DNA from: Myxococcus stipitatus
Lineage (GTDB): Bacteria; Myxococcota; Myxococcia; Myxococcales; Myxococcaceae
Assembly (NCBI RefSeq): GCF_021412625.1
Contig: NZ_JAKCFI010000004.1
Location: 806,001 to 870,000 of the forward strand
Length of the DNA: 64,000 nt
Reading direction: 5' to 3'
In this document: positions 17,106 through 25,652 of the stretch, one piece after another
Layout of the letters: each line of letters begins with the position of its first letter
How positions within the stretch are numbered: the stretch's first letter is position 1
Position numbers and translations under genes: made by a program
The notes under the pieces: model-generated
Told to the model about the DNA's origin: nothing
Seen by the model: the letters and a program-made list of their open reading frames with translations, nothing else
The model's database searches: none

Positions 17106-18500
17106 TCAGGGCGCGGGTGGGCGGCGCTCCGTATTCGCGAGCGACTGGAGGGGTTGCACGAGCGACCGGGCCCCGTGGAGCAACACGGGGAGGACGACGG
17201 AAGGGTGGAGGACCGTGCCCAGTCCTCCCTGGAGATGGAGGGCCCGGTTGAACTGGCGATGGACGCCCGCGTCGGTGGAGGTCCGTTCCATCATGCGTCG
17301 CAGGTACCAGTGCAGCGCGCCCAGGCCGGGGGCCCGCCTCCCCTGGGCCTGCGGGTACACGAGGTCCATGCTGCTGCTCATGAACCAGGGCCAGCGGATG
17401 ACGTCGGGCAGCCGTCGACGGAAGCGCTGGGCGAGGCCCGTGAGGTCACCGGCGTGGGCGTGCTCGCGCAGGCACGTGTCCAGCAACTCCGCGCCTTGCG
17501 CCGCCACCGTCATCCCCTGTCCGAAGACGGGGTTGAAGGCACAGACGGCGTCTCCCAGGACGGCCAGCCCCTCCGGGAAGCGGGGCAGCCGTTCGTAGTG
17601 CCGCCAGCGGCTCTCTTTCACCTTGTGCGTGGCGAGCGGGCCCAGGGCCCTGGCCTCTCGCAGGGCGTCGTACAGGTCCGGCCGCCCCAGCGTCCTGGCG
17701 AACTCGAGGAACCCTTCAGGCTCGTTGGGGGCGTGGTCCCCGAAGTAGCCATTGAGGGTGACGAGCCACCGGCCGCCCTCCACGCTGGAGATGAAGCCCG
17801 TGCGCCAGGTCGTGGGAGGGCAGGGGTACAACATGAGCGCCTTCCACTCGCGCTGGAAGTGGGGTGGGGGCTCGAAGAGGCCCGAGGTGTAGGCGAGGTC
17901 GACGAGGATGTGCTCCTCCTCCGGGCGGCCGTACCCGAGCGCCTCGAGCCACTGTGGGAGCCGCGAGCCCCGGCCGCTGGCGTCCACGACGAGGTCCGTC
18001 TCCCAGGTCTGTTCGCCCTGGGGACCCTTCACGCGAACCCCGGTGACGCGTCGCTGGCCCGAGTCGGTGAGCAGCCCGTCGACGGACCACCCCTCCCGGA
18101 ACTCGATGTTGGGTCGTGCCCTCACCTGGCGCAGCACGCTCCATTCGAGGAGCGTCCGCGTGCACAGCAGCAGTGGGACGCCGCTGGTGTAGCGCAGCTT
18201 CCAGACGCCGAAGTGGTGCCAGGCGACGTCGCGGCTCGAATCGATGAACTCGGCGCCCTGTCCGCGCAGCTGCTCCAGCAGCCCCGGGAACCAGCGGTCG
18301 AGGACCCGGCGGCCCGTGTCCAGCATCACGTGGAGATGGACACCCTGGGGGACGCCCTTTCGCGCGACGGGCCCCTCCGGCCGGACGTCCCGCTCCACGA
18401 GGACGACCTTCTCGAAGTGCTCCGAGAGCACGCGGGCCGCGAGCAGGCCCGCCATGCTGCCACCGATGACCACCACACCGCCGAAGCCTCGCCCCACCAT
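17106..18500 (-). CDS. FAD-dependent monooxygenase/oxidoreductase
   Basis: This 464-aa flavoprotein opens with a Rossmann FAD motif (VVVIGGSMAGLLAARVL, then VVLVERD), has the mid-protein DLVVDASGRGSRLPQWL segment and the C-terminal FAD motif LAVLGDAVCAFNPVFGQGM. This pattern fits the aromatic-ring hydroxylase/geranylgeranyl-reductase/halogenase-like class. The start at 18500 is preferred over 18506 because GGGAG lies about 7 nt ahead of it but only 1 nt ahead of the other ATG. It follows the ureohydrolase-like gene on the same strand by 64 nt and may be co-transcribed. Substrate is unknown; no carrier protein or halogenase Lys-rich motif is apparent. Confidence 0.85.
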   Translation of the reverse strand: MVGRGFGGVVVIGGSMAGLLAARVLSEHFEKVVLVERDVRPEGPVARKGVPQGVHLHVMLDTGRRVLDRWFPGLLEQLRGQGAEFIDSSRDVAWHHFGVWKLRYTSGVPLLLCTRTLLEWSVLRQVRARPNIEFREGWSVDGLLTDSGQRRVTGVRVKGPQGEQTWETDLVVDASGRGSRLPQWLEALGYGRPEEEHILVDLAYTSGLFEPPPHFQREWKALMLYPCPPTTWRTGFISSVEGGRWLVTLNGYFGDHAPNEPEGFLEFARTLGRPDLYDALREARALGPLATHKVKESRWRHYERLPRFPEGLAVLGDAVCAFNPVFGQGMTVAAQGAELLDTCLREHAHAGDLTGLAQRFRRRLPDVIRWPWFMSSSMDLVYPQAQGRRAPGLGALHWYLRRMMERTSTDAGVHRQFNRALHLQGGLGTVLHPSVVLPVLLHGARSLVQPLQSLANTERRPPAP

Positions 18501-18564
18501 GGACATGCTCCCGAGGAACCTCGAGTCTGGACCGGGACCATTCCACGACGAGGGTCTGACATCC

Positions 18565-19587
18565 TCACCCGAGGGATTGCTGGCAGGCCTCCGTGAAGGC
18601 CTTGATGTCGCTGAACGCCAGCTCCACCGCGTCGGTCTGGGTCTTCCCGCTGACGGAGGTGCCTCCATCGGTGTTGGGCAGTCCGCAGACGTCGAAGCCC
18701 ACCAGCTCGCAGCCGCGCTGGGCGAGCAGCTTCATCATCTCCACCACGGCGCGCTGCGCGTGGGCCGGCTGGTGCTGGCCGTCCTTGTAGGGCGTGCAGC
18801 TCACCTCGGAGACGTCGCGGTCGAACGTGATGTAGACCGAGTACGCCGTGTTCGTCAGGCCCGCCTTGGCCTCGATGGCGGCGAGCAGGTCCTCGACGTT
18901 CGCGCCCTCGTGGGTATTGGTGCCGGCGGTGATGTGCGCGTGGGTCTTGTCCTGGCCCTTGTCGGTGACGACCATGGTGGAGAAGTCACCCGACGACGGC
19001 CTCGCGTCCCGATTGCGCAGCACGCCGATGGCGGAATAGGCCGTGGCGAGGCGCTGCGGCACCAGGGTGCCACACAGCTCGAACAGCTTCACGGCCCAGG
19101 TGCTGCAATGAATGGACTCGTTGCCCGGGGTGCCGTAGTCGTAGTGCGCGTCGAAGTTGAGCACGAGCGCGTGCTCCTTCGTGGCGCGCTGCATCGCGCG
19201 GGCGACCAGGGGCCAGGACATGTGGTGGGCGCTGTTGTGGTCGATGACGCCGAAGAGGAAGGGCTTCGAGTCCTCCTCCTGGTAGGGCGCGCCGCTGAAC
19301 AGTCCGTTCACCCCGAGGAAGGCCTCCGCGAAGTTGGCGAAGTTCACCTCTCCGTTGCAGGCGCCCCGCACCTCCTTCTTGAAGCACACGTTCCCGAAGT
19401 CCGCGTACTTGAAGCTGTTGGAGGGGCCCGGGGTCGCGCCCGCCGAGTACTTCGCCGCGAACTCGAAGCCGCAGAGGGTCTCCATGGCCCTGAGGTACTT
19501 CTCCAGCTTGCCCATCGTCATCACGCCTCCGATTCGGGGTGGGATGAACGTGAGCTTGGGGGCCATACCGAAGTATGCGTGGATCAT
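18565..19587 (-). CDS. Ureohydrolase (arginase/agmatinase) fold enzyme of unknown substrate
   Basis: This 340-aa protein keeps the binuclear metal ligand pattern of arginases: DHNS with His117, NFDAHYDYG with Asp146, His148 and Asp150, and ITFDRDVSE with Asp256 and Asp258. The spacing between ligands (about 29 and 106 residues) is close to that in arginase, although the flanking sequence is unlike arginase or agmatinase. The substrate-binding loops cannot be matched. The ATG at 19587 lacks a good ribosome-binding site; an in-frame ATG at 19521 has GGAGG 4 nt upstream and is a real alternative. Possible activities are hydrolysis of a guanidino compound, an amidino compound or an N-formyl or N-acetyl amine. 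Confidence 0.72.
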   Translation of the reverse strand: MIHAYFGMAPKLTFIPPRIGGVMTMGKLEKYLRAMETLCGFEFAAKYSAGATPGPSNSFKYADFGNVCFKKEVRGACNGEVNFANFAEAFLGVNGLFSGAPYQEEDSKPFLFGVIDHNSAHHMSWPLVARAMQRATKEHALVLNFDAHYDYGTPGNESIHCSTWAVKLFELCGTLVPQRLATAYSAIGVLRNRDARPSSGDFSTMVVTDKGQDKTHAHITAGTNTHEGANVEDLLAAIEAKAGLTNTAYSVYITFDRDVSEVSCTPYKDGQHQPAHAQRAVVEMMKLLAQRGCELVGFDVCGLPNTDGGTSVSGKTQTDAVELAFSDIKAFTEACQQSLG

Positions 19588-19772
19588 CGTGTGTCGTTTC
19601 CAGCCGCGCCGAGGATGGGAAGGGTCGAGATGCGTGCGCGTTGTCTTCGGCGCGGAATCATCCGGAAGGCCCGGTTCGAGCGTCAAGGGCGTCACACGGG
19701 CTGGATGAAGCTCCCATACGGGAGGTTGGAGCCCCGTCGCGGTCCAGCCGATGGAGTGAGACGGAAAGGGTG

Positions 19773-20723
19773 ATGACAATGCCTCACGTGGGAGCGCCCT
19801 GTCGGGTCGGACTCATCGGTTGGTGGCTGTTGGCGAACCTGGCCCTGGTGGAGCACGCACGGGCCGAGGGCACGGAGGGCGTGGACGCGGTCCTCGCTGG
19901 AATCGATGCGAGACTCACCCCGTCTGGTGCGCGTCGGGTGGACAGCCGCACCATGCCCACGCGCCGGATGGGGACTGCGCTGTGCGAGGAGTGGGTGCGA
20001 GAGCCAGGCGCCTGGAATCGGGACTTCCTGTGTGACGCGACCACGCTCCTGGGGCGGTGGTCGCTGGAGAACCTTCGCGCCGATGGAGGCAGCCGTGTCT
20101 CGGCCCTCCTGGAGGTGAGGCGGTTCGTCTCGAGGGAACGGGGCGTGGCGGCCAGGCGCACCGCGCTGGAGCGATATGGCGGTGGTCAGGCATCGCTCCA
20201 CGCGGGGGCGATCAGCTGGTGCTTCCTGGACGTGTTCTGGACGGAGGAGGTGGTGTACTCGCTCTGGTATGGCTGCCACATCAGCCTGCCGCACGTGAAG
20301 GCGCTCCAGGCCGTGCGCGCGGAGCTGCTGAGGGCGGCCGAGCCCTTCGCCGGCACGGGAGTGGTGGGCGTGGCGGGGGCTCACAGTGGCTGGAGCTTCC
20401 TGCTCGACGAGGAGGGACGGATGCGGGCACCGCTGGAGGATGGGGTTCGCTTCCAGCACTTCGCCCGGGCCGTGAACGTGGCGGAGGGGGACGTGCTCTG
20501 GCTTCGTGAGCGGCCCCAGGGGCGTTCGTTGGGCGCGAAGCTCGACAAGCTGCCCGCGACGGCTTCCTGTGTGCCGGTCGTCTTCGTTCCGCCTCATGTG
20601 CGTCCCCGAGCGGGAGGTGGCGAGACGGCGGGCTGGGCCATCGTGAAGTTCAATGGGCGCGAGGGCTGGGTCAACCGACGCTATCTCTCCGAGCAGCCGC
20701 TGGCGGAGTGCGCGCCGAGGTGA
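19773..20723 (+). CDS. Exported protein with C-terminal SH3b-like domain
   Basis: This 316-aa protein begins with a signal peptide (LIGWWLLANLALVEHARA). The central region (about 40-225) has no recognised family but contains several cysteines and Trp-rich segments. The C-terminal 80 residues look like a bacterial SH3 domain: GDVLWLRERPQGRSLG and GWAIVKFNGREGWVNRRYL, the usual VNVRSGPS-like and GWVxxxYL ends. SH3b domains often bind cell wall or protein partners. The start at 19773 has AAAGGG close upstream; the ATG two codons on (19779) is equally possible. The gene is divergent from the ureohydrolase gene. Confidence 0.7.
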   Translation: MTMPHVGAPCRVGLIGWWLLANLALVEHARAEGTEGVDAVLAGIDARLTPSGARRVDSRTMPTRRMGTALCEEWVREPGAWNRDFLCDATTLLGRWSLENLRADGGSRVSALLEVRRFVSRERGVAARRTALERYGGGQASLHAGAISWCFLDVFWTEEVVYSLWYGCHISLPHVKALQAVRAELLRAAEPFAGTGVVGVAGAHSGWSFLLDEEGRMRAPLEDGVRFQHFARAVNVAEGDVLWLRERPQGRSLGAKLDKLPATASCVPVVFVPPHVRPRAGGGETAGWAIVKFNGREGWVNRRYLSEQPLAECAPR

Positions 20724-21051
20724 CGCGAGCGCTCACGCCCGGACCCGCGACACCAGGGCGGGCGCAGGGGCTCGCGACGTCCGTCGTTGTCGGTGCGGCC
20801 CACCGTCGCGCTCGACGGGCCGGGCGTGTCCTCTCTCTGGACGCGTCGAGCGTCACCACCCCGCTTGTCGCATCCCTTCGCGGTGACGCTGCGCGCCCCG
20901 GCCCCCCATTGCACGGGCGCGTGGTCCTGGCGCTGGCGGAGCGCGAGCGCCTCCGGAGGCCGCGGAGGCGTTGTGTTAGGTTCGCGCCGGGCCGGGAGCA
21001 CTGAATGCCACGCGCCACGCCGGGGCGCTCGACGTTGTGGAGGGGCACCGC
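20724..21051. other. 328-nt intergenic region
   Basis: Nothing with coding character is seen between the SH3b protein and the peptidase gene, which lie in the same orientation. It presumably holds the peptidase promoter; no clear -35/-10 pair or strong hairpin was identified. Confidence 0.5.
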
Positions 21052-22479
21052 ATGCGTTTCACTGTCCTCGAGGCCGCCATCCTCGTGCTGCTCGTGGGTG
21101 GAGCCGGGGCCTGCAAGTGTGGCGAGGCTCCTCGGGAGCCCGGGGCGGTACCCCGAGAAGCCCAGGCCTGCCCATCACCGGGCGAGGGAGGGACTCTCGC
21201 CGCGTGTCCCCAGCTCTGTGACGCCGTGGCGCGGCTCCCCGCCACGCCGCCGAGCGCGGCGCCGACGCGTGACATCCTCTCGACGGCGCTGGACGTGAAG
21301 CTGGGCGCGCTGCGCGGCACCGCCACGCTCGAGGTCGCGAAGTCGGAGACGCCGGGGCTGTCGCTGCGAGTGGGCAAGCTGAGCGTCACCGGCGTGCGAG
21401 GCCGCTGCGGAGCGCTGGCGTACGCCGTGAAGGACGGACAGCTCGACATCGGCATGCCGGAGTGGGCGGACACCGTGGTCATCGACTACGCGTTCCCCAC
21501 GACCGAGAAGACCGATGGCTACCGGCACACCGGGAGCACGTACATCTGGCCGGCCTTCTGCGAGAACCTGTTCCCCTGTCATCCCTCGCCGGACGACGGG
21601 ATGCGGTTCTCGCTGCGAGTGGGTGACGTGCCGCGAGGGCAGCAAGCGATTCATGCGAGCGCCATCGCGGCGGACGTGCCGTCGTACATGGTCGGCTGGG
21701 CCGTGGGGGCCTATACGGAGCGGCCGTTGGGGACCACCCGCGCGGGGACGCAGGTGTCCGTCTGGTACCTGCCTGGCGAGGAGGCGGCCGCGCTCGAGGG
21801 CACGCGTCACCTGAAGGACGCGTTCGACTTCTTCGAGACGCAATACGGGCCCTATGCCTTCGGCGACAAGGTGGGCTCGGTGTCGGTGGACTGGGGCCCC
21901 AAGGGCGAGGGTGGCATGGAGCACCATCCGTTCTGGCACCTGGCCTCGCAGTCGATGGGCGACAAGCTGACGCACCACCACGAGGCGGCGCATGGCTGGT
22001 ACGGCAATGGCGTGCGCATCCAGTGCTGGGAGGACTTCGTGCTCTCCGAAGGGACGACGGACTACCTCACGGCCCGCTCGGTGCGCGCCACCGAGGGCGA
22101 GGCCGAGGAGGCGAAGCTGTGGGAGTCGCGGCGGCGGACGCTCGAGAAGGTCGTCGCCCGGCGCGACACCGTGGTCCTGCCGGACGCGACCTGCAACGCC
22201 ATCGACATGACCACCCACCCGATCGCGTCGTCACTGCCCTACCTGAAGGGGAGCCTGTTCTTCCACGAGCTGGAGAAGCAGGTGGGCACCGCCGCGTTGG
22301 ATCGCGTACTGGCGCGCTTCTACCAGCGCCACCTGGGGAAGGCGGCGCGGATGCAGCAACTGCTCGACTTCGTGAAGGCGGAGACGGGGCATGATCCCAC
22401 CCCGCTCGCGCAAGCCTGGCTCCGGGGCCTCGGCGTCCCCGCCTCGGCCCCGACCACCGCCGGCCCGCCCCAGCCTTGA
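21052..22479 (+). CDS. M1-family (gluzincin) metallopeptidase, lipoprotein
   Basis: This 475-aa protein has a lipoprotein-type signal ending GAGAC (Cys21). The gluzincin signature is complete: HEAAH at 310-314 followed by exactly 18 residues to Glu333 in LSEGTTDYL, the HExxH-x18-E pattern of M1 aminopeptidases. A GAMEN-like loop GGMEHHPF precedes it. The N-terminal beta-domain typical of M1 enzymes is present in shortened form and the C-terminal ARM region is short, so the protein is smaller than classical aminopeptidase N. The ATG at 21052 has GGAGGGG 7 nt upstream, better than the in-frame GTG at 21037. A periplasmic or surface peptidase role is likely. Confidence 0.88.
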   Translation: MRFTVLEAAILVLLVGGAGACKCGEAPREPGAVPREAQACPSPGEGGTLAACPQLCDAVARLPATPPSAAPTRDILSTALDVKLGALRGTATLEVAKSETPGLSLRVGKLSVTGVRGRCGALAYAVKDGQLDIGMPEWADTVVIDYAFPTTEKTDGYRHTGSTYIWPAFCENLFPCHPSPDDGMRFSLRVGDVPRGQQAIHASAIAADVPSYMVGWAVGAYTERPLGTTRAGTQVSVWYLPGEEAAALEGTRHLKDAFDFFETQYGPYAFGDKVGSVSVDWGPKGEGGMEHHPFWHLASQSMGDKLTHHHEAAHGWYGNGVRIQCWEDFVLSEGTTDYLTARSVRATEGEAEEAKLWESRRRTLEKVVARRDTVVLPDATCNAIDMTTHPIASSLPYLKGSLFFHELEKQVGTAALDRVLARFYQRHLGKAARMQQLLDFVKAETGHDPTPLAQAWLRGLGVPASAPTTAGPPQP

Positions 22480-22736
22480 CGAAAGAGCGCCCCCGCACCC
22501 GCAGCAAAGGCCTTGCATGACGCACCGGGCAATTTCCGACGGGGTTCCGGGGACCCGGGAGGACCTCGCGGGGCGTCGCGCGGGGCCTTTCAGAAGGTCA
22601 GTGATTCCAGTAGCTTGGGTGCGCTCGTAGCCCGCACCGGCGCCGCGTGGAGGCCACGTTCCTCCGAAGCAACTCGGGCGCGTTCTGACCGATAATCAGA
22701 CAGGTTCCATTCCTTCCAGAATTTGTGAGGCCCACC

Positions 22737-23774
22737 ATGGGTTTGGGTTTCCCCGACATCCGCAAGACCTTCAACGCCGTCCGCACCAACGTCCAGAAGA
22801 CCGTCCAGGAGAACAAGGAGCTCATCAAGGGCGGAATCGCGGTCGCCAGCCAGGGCGTGAAGGCGTTCAACTTCAGCAAGGACGCCTTCCAGCAGATCAA
22901 GAACATCAAGAACGGCGCCGAGGGGCTGCTCGGGAAGACGAACCTGGACTTCGTCCGCAACCCCACCTTCGCGAACGGCGCGTTCAAGGGCCTCACCAAG
23001 TTCGGCGCGAACATGAACGCCGCGCTCCGCTACGCGGGCATCCCCGGCGCGGCGATGGCGGGCGCGACGGCCTTCAAGGACATCCGTCAGGCGATCCGCA
23101 CGGGCAGCAAGGACGACATCCTCGCGGCCACGCGCTCGAGCCTGGACGCGGCCAAGGCGGGCGTCACCGCCGCGACGGGTGGCATCGTCGGCGGCAAGGT
23201 GATGGGCGGCGTGCTCGGCGGCACCATCATGAAGGGCAAGCTGGACGCCGGGAAGAAGGCCCTGGAGACCTTCACGAAGGCGCTCCCCAACGCCAGCGAC
23301 GACGTACTCAAGGCCGTCAAGAACGCCGCGACGAAGGGCGTCTTCGAGTCGGGCACGGCGAAGACGGTGGGCCGGGCCATCAGCGCCGCCGCGGGCGACG
23401 CCGCGAAGGCGGGCAGCACGCTGGCCAAGGGCATCCTGGGCAGCGGCACGCGCTCGGCCGCCAAGGCCGCGCTGGCCTCGGTGGGCCGGGAGGCCGGTGA
23501 GGCCGCCGTCAAGCAGGGCGCGAAGGCGGTCGCGGGCACCGCGGCGAAGACGCTGGGCCGCTTCGCGCCGGGCGTCAACGTGGCCATCGCGGCCATCGAC
23601 GTGGCCAACGCGGGCGCGACGCTGATGGACAAGAACGCGGGTGTGGGCAAGAAGGTGACCTCCGTCATCACCGCGGTGGGCTCCATCGCCGCGGCCACCA
23701 ACATCCCGGTGGTCAGCCAGGTGGGCGCCGCGGTCTCCACGGTGTCCAGCATCGTGGGCGCCTTCTTCAAGTAG
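22737..23774 (+). CDS. Ala/Gly/Lys-rich 345-aa protein of unknown function
   Basis: No family is recognised. The protein has no signal peptide, starts with a Lys-rich helical segment (KTFNAVRTNVQKTVQENKEL), and from about residue 130 is a long alternation of Ala/Gly-rich amphipathic stretches (GGIVGGKVMGGVLGG, AAAGDAAKAGSTLAKG) ending in a hydrophobic hairpin-like tail (VGAAVSTVSSIVGAFFK). Glycine-zipper spacing suggests a membrane-inserting or self-assembling protein. GTGAGG lies about 7 nt before the ATG. The next gene, 121 nt on, encodes a trigger-factor-like chaperone, which hints that this is an aggregation-prone client. Tape-measure-like composition is superficial; no phage genes are nearby. 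Confidence 0.7.
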   Translation: MGLGFPDIRKTFNAVRTNVQKTVQENKELIKGGIAVASQGVKAFNFSKDAFQQIKNIKNGAEGLLGKTNLDFVRNPTFANGAFKGLTKFGANMNAALRYAGIPGAAMAGATAFKDIRQAIRTGSKDDILAATRSSLDAAKAGVTAATGGIVGGKVMGGVLGGTIMKGKLDAGKKALETFTKALPNASDDVLKAVKNAATKGVFESGTAKTVGRAISAAAGDAAKAGSTLAKGILGSGTRSAAKAALASVGREAGEAAVKQGAKAVAGTAAKTLGRFAPGVNVAIAAIDVANAGATLMDKNAGVGKKVTSVITAVGSIAAATNIPVVSQVGAAVSTVSSIVGAFFK

Positions 23775-23895
23775 TCGACAGCGCCATCGTGGTTTGTCAG
23801 AGCGGCTCGGCTGGACTAAGCCTTGGTCCATGCCGAGCCGTCGCTTTATCCCCCATTGGCGCGGACGCTGGCACACCTATCTCCCGGGAGGATTC

Positions 23896-24978
23896 GTGAG
23901 CGGCAATCCAGAGACCCCGTCCGGCCGAGGCGTCGAGCGGCTCCTCAAGATGAGCCCGGTGGTGAGCACCGCCTCCAGCGCGAGCCTCAAGCCACCCGAC
24001 GTGGCGGCCCCGTCGCTGGCGGGGCTCGCCGTGCGGGTCCCCACGCCGGACGACCTGACCGAGGAGGACCTGCTGCGGCGCTTCCACGAGCTGCGCCGGG
24101 AGCAGGGCACGACGCGCGAGCGGGCAGCGGGTGAGTCGCTGGAGCTGGGCGACAACGTGAAGCTCAACGTCGTGGGCTACTGCGACGGCGCGCTCATCCC
24201 GTTCTCCGCGCGCTTCGGCCTGACGACGGAGCTGGCGCCCATCCAGGCGCTGCCCGGGTTCTGCGAGGCCGTGGCCGAGGGCGGGAAGGTGGGCGAGTCC
24301 ATGCAGATCGCCCTCGAGCTGCCGGCCGACTATCCGGTGGAGTCGCTCCAGGGCAAGCCCGCGCGCTTCCTCGTGGACATCCTGGCCGCCGAGCAGGTGA
24401 CGCTGCCCCCGGAGAACGCCCCCTCGTTCCTGGAGCAGCTGGGGATGGGCGCCAGCCTGGACGAAGTCATGCACAACATCCGCGAGGAGCTGGAGGACGA
24501 GCTCGCGGCGCAGCTGTGGGTGCAGGCCCGGGACATGGTGTTGGACGAGCTGGCCCAGCGCGCCCCGGTGGAGCTGCCGCGCGCGCTGGTGGACGAGGAG
24601 CTGCGCCGCCGGTGGGTCCAGGCGGAGGGCCAGTCCATGGTGGAGCACAATTTCGACGTCGAGGAGCAGCAGGAGGCCCTGCGCGGCTGGCTCACGGACC
24701 CCACCACGCGCGCGGACGCCGAGCGCCGGTTGCACATCGGCATCGTGCTGAAGGCCGTCACCGAGGCGGAGAAGCTGCAGCTCACGCCGGAGAAGCTCGA
24801 GCAGCTGATTCGCGACCACGCCGAGCCCTTCGGGTTCACCGCGGAAGACGTCCATGCGGCCCTGCGGGAGTCGCCCGAGACGACGCGTCACCTGGTGGAG
24901 CTGGGCTGGTACCTGCTCGCCGTGGAGCACGTCATGAACAAGGCGAAGGTCACCTTCGAGGGCGCGGAGCAGGGCTGA
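23896..24978 (+). CDS. Trigger-factor-like PPIase/chaperone lacking the ribosome-binding domain
   Basis: This 360-aa protein aligns in order with the FKBP-type PPIase domain of trigger factor (about 75-175: GDNVKLNVVGYCDGAL, IQALPGFCEAVAEGGKVGE, LPADYPVESLQGKPARF) and then the helical C-terminal domain (about 175-355: SLDEVMHNIREELEDEL, APVELPRALVDEELRRR). The N-terminal ribosome-docking domain with its GFRxGxxP signature is absent, so it is not the housekeeping trigger factor. The GTG at 23896 is chosen for its GGGAGG 4 nt upstream; an ATG at 23830 is possible. It likely folds or escorts a specific client, most simply the Ala-rich protein encoded upstream. Confidence 0.78.
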   Translation: MSGNPETPSGRGVERLLKMSPVVSTASSASLKPPDVAAPSLAGLAVRVPTPDDLTEEDLLRRFHELRREQGTTRERAAGESLELGDNVKLNVVGYCDGALIPFSARFGLTTELAPIQALPGFCEAVAEGGKVGESMQIALELPADYPVESLQGKPARFLVDILAAEQVTLPPENAPSFLEQLGMGASLDEVMHNIREELEDELAAQLWVQARDMVLDELAQRAPVELPRALVDEELRRRWVQAEGQSMVEHNFDVEEQQEALRGWLTDPTTRADAERRLHIGIVLKAVTEAEKLQLTPEKLEQLIRDHAEPFGFTAEDVHAALRESPETTRHLVELGWYLLAVEHVMNKAKVTFEGAEQG

Positions 24979-24991
24979 GGCTCGGGCGGCG

Positions 24992-25333
24992 TCAGCCCTC
25001 GCTGAACCACAGGCCCAGGCCGCCCAGCAGGCCCATGCCCAGGAACAGCGCGGCCAGTCCCCACGTCTGGCCGCGTGACCACTTGAGCGACTCGCCATAG
25101 CGGTAGCCGCACACCAGGACGAGCCCCGCGAAGCCCATGCAGATGGACGCGGGGCCGGTGGCGATGAGCGCCTTGCGGGGCGTCCCGCTCACGTCCATGA
25201 CCGCCAGCAGCACCAGCGGCCAGAAGCCAACGACGAGCAGCCCGAAGACGAGCGCGAGGCCCTTCCAGGCCTCGGGCGTGGACAGCTCCATGAACTCCAG
25301 GAACCGGTGCCACCGGGAGCGCGGCGGGTCCAT
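24992..25333 (-). CDS. Small integral membrane protein
   Basis: This 113-aa protein has three evident hydrophobic segments (about 25-45 LALVFGLLVVGFWPLVLLAV, 58-75 and 88-108 LAALFLGMGLLGGLGLW) and a basic N terminus, so it should lie in the inner membrane. No family is recognised. It converges on the trigger-factor-like gene with 13 nt between stops. The ATG at 25333 has no strong ribosome-binding site and a GTG at 25369 in frame is possible. Confidence 0.6.
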   Translation of the reverse strand: MDPPRSRWHRFLEFMELSTPEAWKGLALVFGLLVVGFWPLVLLAVMDVSGTPRKALIATGPASICMGFAGLVLVCGYRYGESLKWSRGQTWGLAALFLGMGLLGGLGLWFSEG

Positions 25334-25652
25334 CGGCGCTCGACGACGGTGGGGAGGGATGGGGTGCACGCTCGCGGCTCCTGGGACGTGGTGCGCCTGA
25401 CCGCGTTTCTAGTGCAGGCGTGGGCCTGATTGAAGCGGGCGCCGGGGACGGCGCACCCGGTGCCCATGTCTCGCCCCGGTGACGGCGGAGCGTCGTCGAG
25501 GCGTCCTGCTCGTGGCAACAGCACCCTCCGTGCCGGCGGATTCCGTCGAACCGTGAATGGCGAGCGGCGCGCATCGACCCGGGCCCGGCCAGGAAAGTCT
25601 CGTTGAAGAAGTGTGATACGAGAAGAACTCTGCTGGGAACCGGAGGAGCGCC
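25334..25652. other. 319-nt divergent intergenic region
   Basis: No gene is seen. The last 60 nt before the repeat lipoprotein are AT-richer and end in CGGAGGAG, the ribosome-binding site for the GTG start at 25653. Confidence 0.5.

Noticed and set aside
22737..23774. Phage tail tape-measure protein
   Set aside because: Only the Ala/Gly/Lys composition is suggestive; there are no phage structural, integrase or lysis genes nearby.
23896..24978. Housekeeping trigger factor (tig)
   Set aside because: The N-terminal ribosome-binding domain and its signature are missing and clpP/clpX are not adjacent.
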